Below are positions 1 to 6,851 of a stretch of 16,152 nt of DNA, in pieces. This stretch comes from an uncultured Sulfurovum sp. (lineage in GTDB: Bacteria > Campylobacterota > Campylobacteria > Campylobacterales > Sulfurovaceae). The translations under genes were made by a program, and so were the position numbers. Where the stretch lies: positions 1 through 16,152 of the forward strand of contig CAMZLC010000069.1 of assembly GCA_947311605.1 (NCBI GenBank). The letters run 5' to 3'. Each line of letters starts with the position of its first letter. The first letter of the stretch is position 1. Below the pieces are notes generated by a model. That model was given only the letters and a program-made list of their open reading frames with translations, did not search any database and was not told the origin of the DNA.

Positions 1-206
1 AGTATACGGCGAAGCTCTTCTTGCAATGTGGCAGGCTCAAATCTGCCTGTCACCACGGTACGCATAAAAAACTTCTCCGCCTCTTTGTCTACAAACTCAC
101 GGTTGTTGTCTATATTGAGATCATTGTCAAAAAATACTTTGGAGATACGGTACACCAGCCCTTTGGCATCCTGACACTCGATCAGTACTCTTGCTTTGGT
201 TTCCAT
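1..206 (-). CDS. purU: Formyltetrahydrofolate deformylase, N-terminal part (runs off window)
   Basis: This enzyme hydrolyses 10-formyltetrahydrofolate to formate and tetrahydrofolate, supplying formate for purine synthesis and balancing the one-carbon pool. Only the first 68 residues are inside the window; the catalytic formyltransferase-like domain lies beyond base 1. The visible part is an ACT-type regulatory domain. It carries RVLIECQDAKGLVYRIS near residues 6-22, followed by NREFVDKEAEKFFMRT and a GRF motif, a close match in order and spacing to the N terminus of E. coli PurU (FVDxxxxxFFMRTxxxGxF). The ATG at 206 sits 7 bases after the leuB stop, with GGGAAGG just upstream as ribosome binding site, so it is probably the third gene of a leuD-leuB-purU transcript. 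The family call is firm; that the gene is intact beyond the window is assumed. Confidence 0.88.
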   Translation of the reverse strand, partial: METKARVLIECQDAKGLVYRISKVFFDNDLNIDNNREFVDKEAEKFFMRTVVTGRFEPATLQEELRRI

Positions 207-213
207 GCCTTCC

Positions 214-1287
214 CTACTCTCTGGAGGCGTAGTTTGCGATGATAGCACCCATCTCTTCGGTAGCACAGATCTCTTTGGCATCATAGGCACCGATATCCCC
301 GGTACGGTATCCTTCGGAGAGTGCCAGCTTGATCGCCGCATCGATCCTGTCTGCTGCAGACTGCTCTCCCAATGCATAGCGCAGCATCATCGCCGCACTG
401 GCGATCGTAGCGATCGGATTGGCAATCCCCTGCCCCGCAATATCCGGTGCTGAGCCATGAATAGGCTCAAACAGCCCCACGCCCTCTCCTGTGCTTGCAC
501 TGGGCAAAAGCCCAATCGAACCACTCAACATACTGGCAGCATCCGAGAGAATATCCCCGAAGATATTGCCTGTCAGGATCACATCAAACTGCTTGGGATC
601 ACGAATCAGCTGCATCGCTGCATTGTCTACATACATATGCGAAAGCGCTACCTCAGGATAGCCCTCTGCCACCTCCTCGACGATATCTCTCCAGAACTGG
701 CTGACCTCTAGTACATTGGCTTTGTCCACAGAACAGAGGTGCTTGTCACGCTGCATGGCAATCTCAAACGCTACTTTGGCGATACGCAGTACCTCTTCTC
801 TGGTATAGATCATCGTATTGTAGGCTCTGTCGTCCAGCTGTTCTCTGGGCTGCCCGAAGTAGATACCGCCGGTCAGCTCACGCACGACCATGATATCCAC
901 ACCCTTGAGTACCTCGGGCTTGAGCGTAGAGGCATTGACCAGCTCATCGTAGACCGTGGCGGGACGCAGATTGGCAAAGGTACCCATCTCCTTGCGCAGA
1001 CCGAGCAAGCCACTCTCCGGGCGAAGGTGTCTCTCCAGCCCATCCCATTTGGAGCCTCCGATCGCACCGAAAAGTACCGCATCGCACTGCTTGACCCCCT
1101 TGATCGTCTCATCCGGAAGCGGCACACCCGTCTCATCGATAGCGATACCTCCCATGAGCATCTCTTTGTAGGCAAAGTTGATATCCTCGACTACCGCCAC
1201 GGCATCTAGCACCTTGATCGCCTCATCTATGATCTCGGGGCCTATGCCGTCACCCTTGATCACACCGATCGTATAGCTTCTACTCAT
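214..1287 (-). CDS. leuB: 3-isopropylmalate dehydrogenase
   Basis: Cytoplasmic enzyme that oxidises and decarboxylates 3-isopropylmalate with NAD+ to 2-oxoisocaproate, the third step of leucine synthesis. The 357 residues match the usual length. Visible family features are GDGIGPE (12-18), LRKEMGTFANLRPA (97-110) with substrate-binding arginines, the VRELTGGIYFG stretch (135-145) holding catalytic Tyr143, catalytic Lys189 in VDKANVLE, and the metal-binding aspartates 221, 245 and 249. The NAD-binding loop FEPIHGSAPDIAG lies near 273-285. LRKEMG, IYFG and the HGSAPDIAG loop favour LeuB over isocitrate dehydrogenase. The ATG at 1287 overlaps the end of leuD by 8 bases and uses a GGAGG site inside leuD with a 6-base spacer, indicating translational coupling. 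Confidence 0.96.
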   Translation of the reverse strand: MSRSYTIGVIKGDGIGPEIIDEAIKVLDAVAVVEDINFAYKEMLMGGIAIDETGVPLPDETIKGVKQCDAVLFGAIGGSKWDGLERHLRPESGLLGLRKEMGTFANLRPATVYDELVNASTLKPEVLKGVDIMVVRELTGGIYFGQPREQLDDRAYNTMIYTREEVLRIAKVAFEIAMQRDKHLCSVDKANVLEVSQFWRDIVEEVAEGYPEVALSHMYVDNAAMQLIRDPKQFDVILTGNIFGDILSDAASMLSGSIGLLPSASTGEGVGLFEPIHGSAPDIAGQGIANPIATIASAAMMLRYALGEQSAADRIDAAIKLALSEGYRTGDIGAYDAKEICATEEMGAIIANYASRE

Positions 1288-1777
1288 CTGCTGCCTCCGC
1301 TATCTCTTTTTGTGCAAAGGCGATCAGCCCGCCTGCATCTACAAGCTCCTGCATAAATGCTGGAATCGGGGTAAATTTATAGCGTTTTTGCTGGGTCTCG
1401 TTGATCACCTCCCCGCTGCGCATATCGATACGCACCAGATCACCCTCTGCGATCTCTCCTGCTTCGGGCAGCGCAAAGATCGGCAGCCCCATATTGAAGG
1501 CATTGCGATAAAAGATACGCGCAAAAGTCGGAGCGATCACAGCAGCAATACCTGCTGCCTTTAGCGCGATAGGTGCATGCTCCCTGGAGGAGCCACAGCC
1601 AAAGTTTTCGCCCGCTACGATAATATCGCCGGGAGACATTTTGCTGACAAAAGCCGGATCGGCATCCTCCATGACGTATCTTGCCAGTTCACTCGGCTCA
1701 CTGGTATTGAGATAGCGTGCTGCGATAATCAGATCCGTATCGACATTGTCACCAAATTTCCAAACTTTTCCTTGCAA
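1280..1777 (-). CDS. leuD: 3-isopropylmalate dehydratase small subunit
   Basis: Small (swivel-domain) subunit of isopropylmalate isomerase, which with LeuC converts 2-isopropylmalate to 3-isopropylmalate. LeuC, the iron-sulfur subunit, is not next to it here. Landmarks are GKVWKFGDNVDTDLIIAARY at the N terminus, GENFGCGSSREHAP (the signature substrate-binding loop) and the IFYRNAFNMGLP segment. The start is a judgement: no ATG fits. A GTG at 1795 would give 171 residues but has no ribosome site, whereas a TTG at 1777 lies 5 bases after a strong AAAAGGAG, giving a 165-residue protein that begins directly before the conserved GKVWKFGDN motif. I chose the TTG. It is the first gene of the minus-strand transcript, and its promoter faces that of rpoD. 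Confidence 0.93.
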   Translation of the reverse strand: MQGKVWKFGDNVDTDLIIAARYLNTSEPSELARYVMEDADPAFVSKMSPGDIIVAGENFGCGSSREHAPIALKAAGIAAVIAPTFARIFYRNAFNMGLPIFALPEAGEIAEGDLVRIDMRSGEVINETQQKRYKFTPIPAFMQELVDAGGLIAFAQKEIAEAADE

Positions 1778-1782
1778 AGTCA

Positions 1783-1790
1783 CTCCTTTT
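1783..1790 (-). promoter_or_regulatory. Ribosome binding site deciding the leuD start
   Basis: On the minus strand AAAAGGAG is followed by a 5-base spacer (TGACT) and then TTG at 1777. The same site overlaps or lies downstream of the two GTG candidates (1783 and 1795), so it can only serve the TTG. A TTG start would lower initiation efficiency compared with ATG. Confidence 0.65.
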
Positions 1791-1822
1791 GGCACCCCGT
1801 AGGTGCAGTAAATATGTATGCG

Positions 1823-1838
1823 ATTATAGCCAAAAAAG
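1823..1838 (-). promoter_or_regulatory. Promoter of leuD-leuB-purU
   Basis: Read on the minus strand the segment is a T-run, then GGC, then TATAAT (the -10 box occupies 1828 down to 1823). This matches the Campylobacterota sigma-70 pattern, in which a T-rich stretch upstream of a TATAAT box replaces a conserved -35 box. The start of transcription would be near 1816, leaving a leader of about 40 bases before the chosen leuD TTG. Position and orientation fit the only gene downstream. The call is by eye. Confidence 0.7.
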
Positions 1839-1890
1839 AATAAAGAGCCTTATGTATGCTTCGACCGGGTAGAGGAAATTCGAAATTAAA

Positions 1891-1906
1891 CTTTTTTGGG
1901 TATAAT
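1891..1906 (+). promoter_or_regulatory. Promoter of rpoD
   Basis: CTTTTTTGGG is followed directly by a consensus TATAAT -10 box (1901-1906). Transcription would begin near 1913, giving a leader of about 50 bases before the rpoD ATG. No clear -35 box is visible 17 bases upstream, as is usual in this phylum. The 16-base segment is almost identical to the leuD promoter on the other strand, with a single mismatch. Confidence 0.75.
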
Positions 1907-1964
1907 CCCCTCTAATTCAGAGAAACAGAACCACTACGAAACACTTTTACAGGAGTCCGTACCT

Positions 1965-3812
1965 ATGGCAGCAAAAGACAGTATGAAAAAAATTGAAGCA
2001 CTCTTCAATAGCAAGAAAAAGGGCAGCCTGCTTACCTTTGAAAATATCGCTAGGGAGTTTGACAAGCAGATCACCGCTGCGCAAACCAAAAAAATAGCCA
2101 AACTTGCCAGCAGCAAGGGTGTCAAGATCCTCTCAGCTTCAGAATTTGCAAAAGCACAGACCGAAAAAGCCTTCAAGCAGAGAGAGGCGGCACGCAAAAA
2201 GCAGGCAGAAAGCAACGAAGAGGACTCCTTTGATATGACCAAAGAGAAGGAGCTCCTCGAATGGAGCAGATCTGACTCTCCTGTGCGTATGTATCTCAGA
2301 GAGATGGGCAAAATTCCTCTACTGACCAAAGAGGAGGAGGTGGAGCTCTCACAGCAGATCGAAGAGGGCGAAGATATTATTATTGATGCGATCTGTTCCG
2401 TGCCCTACCTCATAGACTATATCCTTAACTACAAGCAACCACTGCTCAACCGGGAACGCCGTGTCAAAGAGCTTTTTAAGAGCTTCGAAGACAGCAGTAA
2501 CGATGATGACGATGATGGAGAAGAGTCTGCAGAGAGTACAGAGGCCACAAAGGGAGACAATAAAAGAGTCAACCAGGTCGTGGAGAGCTTCAAGTATTTG
2601 GAAAAGACCAAAAAAGATTGGATCAAAGCACGCAATGAGATGCAAAAATCCATCGAGAGTGCCCCAAACGATGAAGAGAAAAACTTTCACGAACGCTTCA
2701 AGGTCGCGTTTAAAAAAGATCAACTCAAGAATGCCCTGCTCAACCTCGGTCCCACCTCCAAGCTTATCAATGAGTTGGTAAAAGCGATGGAGACAGCACT
2801 CAAAAGCGATGACGGTTTTGAAGTGGAACTCAAAAGACTCGAGTACAAACTTCAGCTCTTCAACGATACGCTCCGAGAAAACCATCAGAAAATACTCGAC
2901 AATATTATCAAAATGGACAAAGAGGATATCATCAATGCTGTACCAGAGACGACTATGGTCAGCACCTATGTAGAGATCAAAAAACTCTTTGAGACGCAAG
3001 AGGCCAGTAAAGACAGCTTTAATCTCGATCCCAAAAAGCTCGAAGAGATTCTTAACCAGATCCATATTGGAAAAGCCCGAAGTGAGAAAGCCAAAACACG
3101 CATGGGGAAATCCAACCTTCGCTTGGTCGTCTCTATTGCCAAGCGCTATACCAACAGGGGTCTGCCCTTCCTCGACTTAATCCAGGAGGGCAATATCGGC
3201 CTGATGAAGGCGGTAGATAAGTTTGAGTATGAAAAGGGGTACAAGTTTTCTACCTATGCCACCTGGTGGATCCGTCAGGCGATCAGTCGTGCTATCGCCG
3301 ACCAGGCCAGAACCATCCGTATCCCCATCCATATGATCGAGACGATCAACCGTATCAACAAGATCATCCGAAAGCACCTGCAAGAGACGGGCAAAGAGCC
3401 TGATCTGGATACGATCGCGGAAGAGGTGGGCCTCACCGTGGACAAGGTCAAAAATGTGATCAAAATCACCAAAGAACCTGTCTCACTGGAGACACCGGTA
3501 GGAGATGAGGATGATGGTCGTTTCGGCGACTTCATCGAGGATCGCAACACCCTCAGTCCGACCGATGCAGTGATGAATGACGACCTCAACAAGCAGATCG
3601 ATGATGTGCTAGATCAGCTGAACGATCGGGAAGAAGCCGTGGTACGCATGCGCTTTGGACTGCTGGAGGATGCCAGCGACCGTACCCTCGAAGAGATCGG
3701 TAAAGAGCTCAATGTGACCCGTGAGCGCGTACGACAGATCGAATCCTCTGCCATCAAAAAGCTTAAGCATCCCAAGGTAGGCAGGAAGCTCAAAAATTAT
3801 ATCAAAGAGTAG
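1965..3812 (+). CDS. rpoD: RNA polymerase primary sigma factor (sigma-70)
   Basis: Housekeeping sigma factor that directs core RNA polymerase to most promoters. The 615-residue length is normal for Campylobacterota RpoD. Region 1.1 spans roughly residues 1-90. Region 1.2 lies near 105-137 (SPVRMYLREMGKIPLLT). A long non-conserved region follows, with an acidic run of five aspartates at about 180-184. Region 2 is at about 380-450 (NLRLVVSIAKRYTNRGL, YATWWIRQAI), with the core-binding and -10-melting residues; region 3 follows, then region 4 at about 550-610 with the helix-turn-helix TLEEIGKELNVTRERVRQIE. The reading frame is open upstream to 1896, but that extension would start inside the -10 region. 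The ATG at 1965, with CAGGAG nine bases upstream and an MAAKD start, is the sensible choice. The CinA-like gene follows after only 6 bases. Confidence 0.97.
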   Translation: MAAKDSMKKIEALFNSKKKGSLLTFENIAREFDKQITAAQTKKIAKLASSKGVKILSASEFAKAQTEKAFKQREAARKKQAESNEEDSFDMTKEKELLEWSRSDSPVRMYLREMGKIPLLTKEEEVELSQQIEEGEDIIIDAICSVPYLIDYILNYKQPLLNRERRVKELFKSFEDSSNDDDDDGEESAESTEATKGDNKRVNQVVESFKYLEKTKKDWIKARNEMQKSIESAPNDEEKNFHERFKVAFKKDQLKNALLNLGPTSKLINELVKAMETALKSDDGFEVELKRLEYKLQLFNDTLRENHQKILDNIIKMDKEDIINAVPETTMVSTYVEIKKLFETQEASKDSFNLDPKKLEEILNQIHIGKARSEKAKTRMGKSNLRLVVSIAKRYTNRGLPFLDLIQEGNIGLMKAVDKFEYEKGYKFSTYATWWIRQAISRAIADQARTIRIPIHMIETINRINKIIRKHLQETGKEPDLDTIAEEVGLTVDKVKNVIKITKEPVSLETPVGDEDDGRFGDFIEDRNTLSPTDAVMNDDLNKQIDDVLDQLNDREEAVVRMRFGLLEDASDRTLEEIGKELNVTRERVRQIESSAIKKLKHPKVGRKLKNYIKE

Positions 3813-3818
3813 ATTTCT

Positions 3819-4565
3819 ATGGACTCTCCTGCCTTCTTCGCCCTCATTATCGGTACTGAGATCCTCAACCGAAGAAGGCAGGACAGGCACTTTGGTTTTG
3901 TCAGCAACACCTTGCTGGAGCATGGGCAAAAACTCGCCGGAAGCTTCACCATCGAGGATGATCCCGCACTCATCATTGAGACGATCCGCTTCATCCAGTC
4001 TCAGCCTCATGCGGTACTTTTCAGCTTTGGGGGTATCGGCTCTACCCCGGATGACCATACCCGTCACTGTGCCTCTGTGGCACTCAGAGACGGCACACTC
4101 TCAAGACATACAGAGGCAGACGCGATCATCTCCTCAAATATCAATACTGCCAAATACCCACATGCACGCCGTATGGCCATGCTGCCACCCGGAGCTGACC
4201 TCCTGAAGAACCCAGTCAACAATATGCCGGCATTTTCTCTGGATGACCGCTACTTCTTCATGCCGGGTTTTCCTGAGATGAGCCACCCCATGGTGGGTGC
4301 GATCCTTTCCAAGCACTTTGCCAAAAGGCAGCCCCTCTACCGCTATACCCTGACCGCACTCTGCAGAGAAGGCGAACTGATTCCGATCATGGAGCAGATG
4401 CCAGACAGTGTAGAGTTCTCCTCACTTCCCAAGCTCATGACAGATGGCTGGCAAACCACAATCTCTGTTGCCTCACGCAGCCAAAAGGAGGCAGAATCAG
4501 CCTTTGGCAAATACACGGCTGCACTGGAGGAGAAGGATATCTACTATAGTCTCAATGATACCTGA
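3819..4565 (+). CDS. CinA-like molybdopterin-binding (MoCF) domain protein
   Basis: Predicted soluble protein of the MoCF/CinA N-terminal family, sometimes annotated competence/damage-inducible protein A. The MoCF fold is recognisable from the GTEIL motif near residues 12-16 (usually GDELL), GGIGSTPDDHTR at 71-82 (family GGLGPTxDD), the MLPPGADLLKNP stretch near 121-132 and MPGFPEMSHPM near 148-158. At 248 residues it lacks the C-terminal nicotinamide-nucleotide amidase domain of full CinA, so it should not have deamidase activity. Its substrate is unknown; family members have been linked to ADP-ribose/NAD salvage and to molybdopterin binding. It starts 6 bases after rpoD and overlaps the next gene by 11 bases, so it is likely part of the rpoD transcript. 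The name does not imply a proven role in competence. Confidence 0.85.
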   Translation: MDSPAFFALIIGTEILNRRRQDRHFGFVSNTLLEHGQKLAGSFTIEDDPALIIETIRFIQSQPHAVLFSFGGIGSTPDDHTRHCASVALRDGTLSRHTEADAIISSNINTAKYPHARRMAMLPPGADLLKNPVNNMPAFSLDDRYFFMPGFPEMSHPMVGAILSKHFAKRQPLYRYTLTALCREGELIPIMEQMPDSVEFSSLPKLMTDGWQTTISVASRSQKEAESAFGKYTAALEEKDIYYSLNDT

Positions 4566-5244
4566 ACCGCACCGATGCACCTTTGACTATCAGGTGATCC
4601 GAAAACCTCATATCAGACATCTGTACCTGCGTATCAGAGAGGGAAAAGTCTATGTTTCTGCCAACCAAAGGGTTCCAGAAGAGCAGATCGAACAATTCGT
4701 CAGATCCAAAAGTGCATGGATCCAGAAACATCTCTCCCGTACGGAGCAAAAGCAGGATCTTGGCAAAAAGGATGCCCGTGTCCACCTGCTGGGAGAAGCA
4801 TACCCTATCCACATACACCATGACACTATTTCCAAAGAAGGGAGCATGGAGATAGAAAATGGGATTGCCTCTTTTTCTCTCCCCCATCCGGCAAGGCATG
4901 AGACCTTGGTCTCCCTGAGAGATGCTTACTACAAAAAGTGCTGCCCGATAGTGATCACGCCAATGGTGGAGAAGTACGCCGCGCAGATGCACTGTTTCCC
5001 CGCCCAGATCACCTATAGACACAACAAAAGCAGATGGGGAAGCTGCTCCGCCCACAACAGACTCTCACTCAATACACGACTCATGATGCTGCCAAAACCG
5101 GTGATCGCTTATGTCGTCATTCATGAGCTCGCGCATATCCTACACAAAAATCATGCAGCTGCATTTTGGCTACTGGTGGAAAAGCATTGTCCTGACTACA
5201 AAGCACTCAGGCGTGCCATGCGCGCATTCGAGTCTTTCTTATAG
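4555..5244 (+). CDS. YgjP-type zinc metalloprotease (DUF45, M48-like)
   Basis: Predicted cytoplasmic zinc-dependent hydrolase of the YgjP/DUF45 family, annotated elsewhere as SprT-family or M48-family metal-dependent hydrolase. In 229 residues it shows the family pattern: an N-terminal beta-rich part, then KSRWGSCS (158-165), then the catalytic HELAH at 190-194 with a downstream KNHAAAFW in which His200 would be the third zinc ligand, and finally HCPDYKALRR. There is no signal peptide or membrane segment. The frame is open further upstream, but that part would lie wholly inside the previous gene. The ATG at 4555 overlaps the CinA-like stop by 11 bases and has no well-placed Shine-Dalgarno, so translation is probably coupled. 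The natural substrate of this family is not established. Confidence 0.87.
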   Translation: MIPEPHRCTFDYQVIRKPHIRHLYLRIREGKVYVSANQRVPEEQIEQFVRSKSAWIQKHLSRTEQKQDLGKKDARVHLLGEAYPIHIHHDTISKEGSMEIENGIASFSLPHPARHETLVSLRDAYYKKCCPIVITPMVEKYAAQMHCFPAQITYRHNKSRWGSCSAHNRLSLNTRLMMLPKPVIAYVVIHELAHILHKNHAAAFWLLVEKHCPDYKALRRAMRAFESFL

Positions 5245-5283
5245 GGCAAATCAAATCCTCTCTGTTTCTGCGCTTAATCCACT

Positions 5284-5295
5284 TTGTGTTATGAT
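5284..5295 (+). promoter_or_regulatory. Probable promoter of ppa
   Basis: An extended -10 motif, TGT followed by TATGAT (5290-5295), sits 35 bases before the ppa ATG, downstream of a pyrimidine-rich stretch in the 85-base gap after the metalloprotease gene. A transcript would begin near 5302. No -35 box is clear. The rest of the gap holds only the ppa ribosome site (AGGAAA). Confidence 0.5.
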
Positions 5296-5329
5296 TCAAG
5301 ACTAAAATTTACACATTCAGGAAACAAAC

Positions 5330-5848
5330 ATGGACATTTCAAAAATTGGTCACGGTGACAATCCAGATGCAGTGATAGCGATCATCGAGGTACCACTAAA
5401 CTCTACTATCAAGTATGAATTTGACAAAGAGGCCGGTTGTATCGCTGTGGACAGAGTACTCTATTCCGCTGTACACTACCCTGCCAACTATGGTTTCGTC
5501 GCCAATACACTTTCTGATGATGGTGATCCGGCAGATATCTTGGTGCTCTGCGACTATCCACTACAGGCCGGATGTACGATCAAATGCCGTCTCGTCGGGG
5601 TATTGATGACAGAAGATGAATCAGGCGGAGACGAAAAGCTGCTGGCCGTACCTACAGAAAAGATCGACCCTCGATACAAAGAGATACAAGATCTCAAAGA
5701 CCTTCCAGAGCACACACGCAACCGCATCAAACACTTCTTTGAAACCTACAAGATGCTAGAGCCCAACAAGTGGGTCAAGGTCTCCGGCTTCAAAGACAAG
5801 GCTGCGGCTACAGAGATACTGGAGAAAGCCATTAAAAACTACAAATAG
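5330..5848 (+). CDS. ppa: Inorganic pyrophosphatase (family I)
   Basis: Soluble magnesium-dependent enzyme that hydrolyses pyrophosphate to phosphate and so pulls nucleic acid, protein and cofactor synthesis forward. The 172 residues match the bacterial family I length. Seen in the sequence are the substrate-binding KYEFDK near residues 28-33, the VDRVLYSAVHYPANYGF segment with its conserved tyrosines (40-56), and the signature DGDPADI (64-70) carrying the metal-binding aspartates. Further along, EKIDPRYKEIQDLKDLP and the later IKHFFETYK segment are also typical. The ATG at 5330 follows AGGAAA at a 6-base spacing. It has its own promoter and appears monocistronic, although no clear terminator follows it. 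Confidence 0.97.
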   Translation: MDISKIGHGDNPDAVIAIIEVPLNSTIKYEFDKEAGCIAVDRVLYSAVHYPANYGFVANTLSDDGDPADILVLCDYPLQAGCTIKCRLVGVLMTEDESGGDEKLLAVPTEKIDPRYKEIQDLKDLPEHTRNRIKHFFETYKMLEPNKWVKVSGFKDKAAATEILEKAIKNYK

Positions 5849-5885
5849 ATACTTCTGTCAGCACCCCATATTAATGATCTTTCGA

Positions 5886-5891
5886 TAGAAT
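5886..5891 (+). promoter_or_regulatory. Possible promoter of the micropeptide-xpaC-telA operon
   Basis: TAGAAT lies about 36 bases upstream of the micropeptide ATG, in the 78-base gap after ppa, preceded by a moderately T-rich stretch. It is the best -10 candidate in the gap but is not a consensus box, and no operator-like repeat is evident. Read-through from ppa is an alternative because no terminator is visible between them. Confidence 0.35.
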
Positions 5892-5926
5892 AAAGCAGAC
5901 AGTATCACCAAAAAAGAGGGTTGGGT

Positions 5927-6001
5927 ATGGATTATATGAAATTATTTGGACTACTCTTCCTGGTTTATGCGCTGGGTAGCAGTATCAGCAGTACATTCTA
6001 A
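5927..6001 (+). CDS. 24-residue hydrophobic micropeptide, leader gene of the XpaC-TelA operon
   Basis: This short reading frame encodes 24 residues, starting MDYMKLFGLLFLVYA and ending with a Ser/Gly-rich tail (SSTF). The middle, about residues 5-16, is strongly hydrophobic, and one lysine precedes it, as in a very short single-span membrane peptide. AGAGG lies 7 bases before the ATG at 5927. A second ATG at 5936 would give 21 residues. The stop TAA overlaps the AAGG that serves xpaC, whose ATG follows 8 bases later, so the two genes would be translationally linked. I do not recognise a family. It could be a small membrane subunit, a regulator of the XpaC complex or a translated leader. Chance cannot be excluded at this length, but ribosome site, spacing and hydrophobicity agree. 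Confidence 0.5.
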   Translation: MDYMKLFGLLFLVYALGSSISSTF

Positions 6002-6009
6002 GGCAACAC

Positions 6010-6831
6010 ATGTCAAAGACCAAACGCATCAGCGGAAGCAAGAGCATCAAGCCTCCCAAAGGTACACTGCTCTATCTCTTTCTGGTTCCTCTCTTTGTCT
6101 CTGTGGCAACATCACTCTTTTCCGGTGACTATAGTGGATTTCTACTCAAAGGAGTGGGGTTTCTCCTACTCTCAGGAAGCCTGGCTCTGGCAAACAAAGG
6201 GGTCAGCCAAAAGTATACCTACATGCAGGCAATACACGCTAAAGCACCCGGTATACCTTATCTGCAGCTTGCTGCTCTGGGTCTGGGCATCAGCACATTC
6301 TATCTCAGCTTTTTTGTAGGTGGCAAGCCCTTGTTGTCGGCACTGTTTATCGGCATCCTCGCACCAGTAGGCTTCACTCTCTATTATGGATCCGATCCTC
6401 GAGAAGACAAACTGGGAAACATAGACGGCATCTCCGCCGAACTTGTGCTGGAGACACTGCATGAAGCAGCAAAAAAACTCAAGCAGATTAAAAATGCTAC
6501 ACAAAAAATCACAGACAAAGCGTTGACCACAAAATTCACTCTGGCAACAGAGAAGGCAGAGACGATCCTTGAAGTCATTCAACAGGATCCCAAGGATATC
6601 CGGGTCGCCAGAAAGTTTCTGATCGTCTATATCGATGGTATCGCCAAAGTCGTCAATGCCTATACGCAACTGGATGAAAGCGATATTGGGTCGAAAACCA
6701 GAGAGAGGCTCTATAGACTACTGAATGATGTAGAGAGCAGATTTGATAAAGAGCTGCAGAAACTCAAAGAAAACAACCAGTTCGATTTGGATGTACATAT
6801 CGATGTGCTTAGAGAGCAGATCAAACATTAA
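6010..6831 (+). CDS. xpaC: XpaC-family membrane protein
   Basis: Inner-membrane protein of the XpaC family, named for a Bacillus gene first linked to hydrolysis of the chromogenic phosphatase substrate BCIP; its true biochemical role is unknown. The 273 residues fall into two halves. Four hydrophobic spans are visible at roughly 19-37, 43-62, 85-103 and 107-126. A soluble, charged, mostly helical region follows from about 135 to the end, rich in Lys/Glu/Leu and likely cytoplasmic. A basic N terminus (KTKR, KSIKPPK) fits an N-in topology. The ATG at 6010 has AAGG six bases upstream. telA follows after 20 bases; xpaC and telA homologues are neighbours in many bacteria, which strengthens both calls. 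No enzyme motif is evident. Confidence 0.82.
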   Translation: MSKTKRISGSKSIKPPKGTLLYLFLVPLFVSVATSLFSGDYSGFLLKGVGFLLLSGSLALANKGVSQKYTYMQAIHAKAPGIPYLQLAALGLGISTFYLSFFVGGKPLLSALFIGILAPVGFTLYYGSDPREDKLGNIDGISAELVLETLHEAAKKLKQIKNATQKITDKALTTKFTLATEKAETILEVIQQDPKDIRVARKFLIVYIDGIAKVVNAYTQLDESDIGSKTRERLYRLLNDVESRFDKELQKLKENNQFDLDVHIDVLREQIKH

Positions 6832-6851
6832 ACTACACAAAGGGTAAATAT

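Noticed and set aside
739..1209. Open frame of 156 codons on the plus strand opposite leuB.
   Set aside because: leuB is unambiguous in the other strand and this frame has no family resemblance or ribosome site.
2349..3065. Open frame of 238 codons on the minus strand inside rpoD.
   Set aside because: It is antisense to the non-conserved region of RpoD, and its composition (Leu/Phe/Val-rich from antisense Glu/Lys codons) is what a shadow frame gives.
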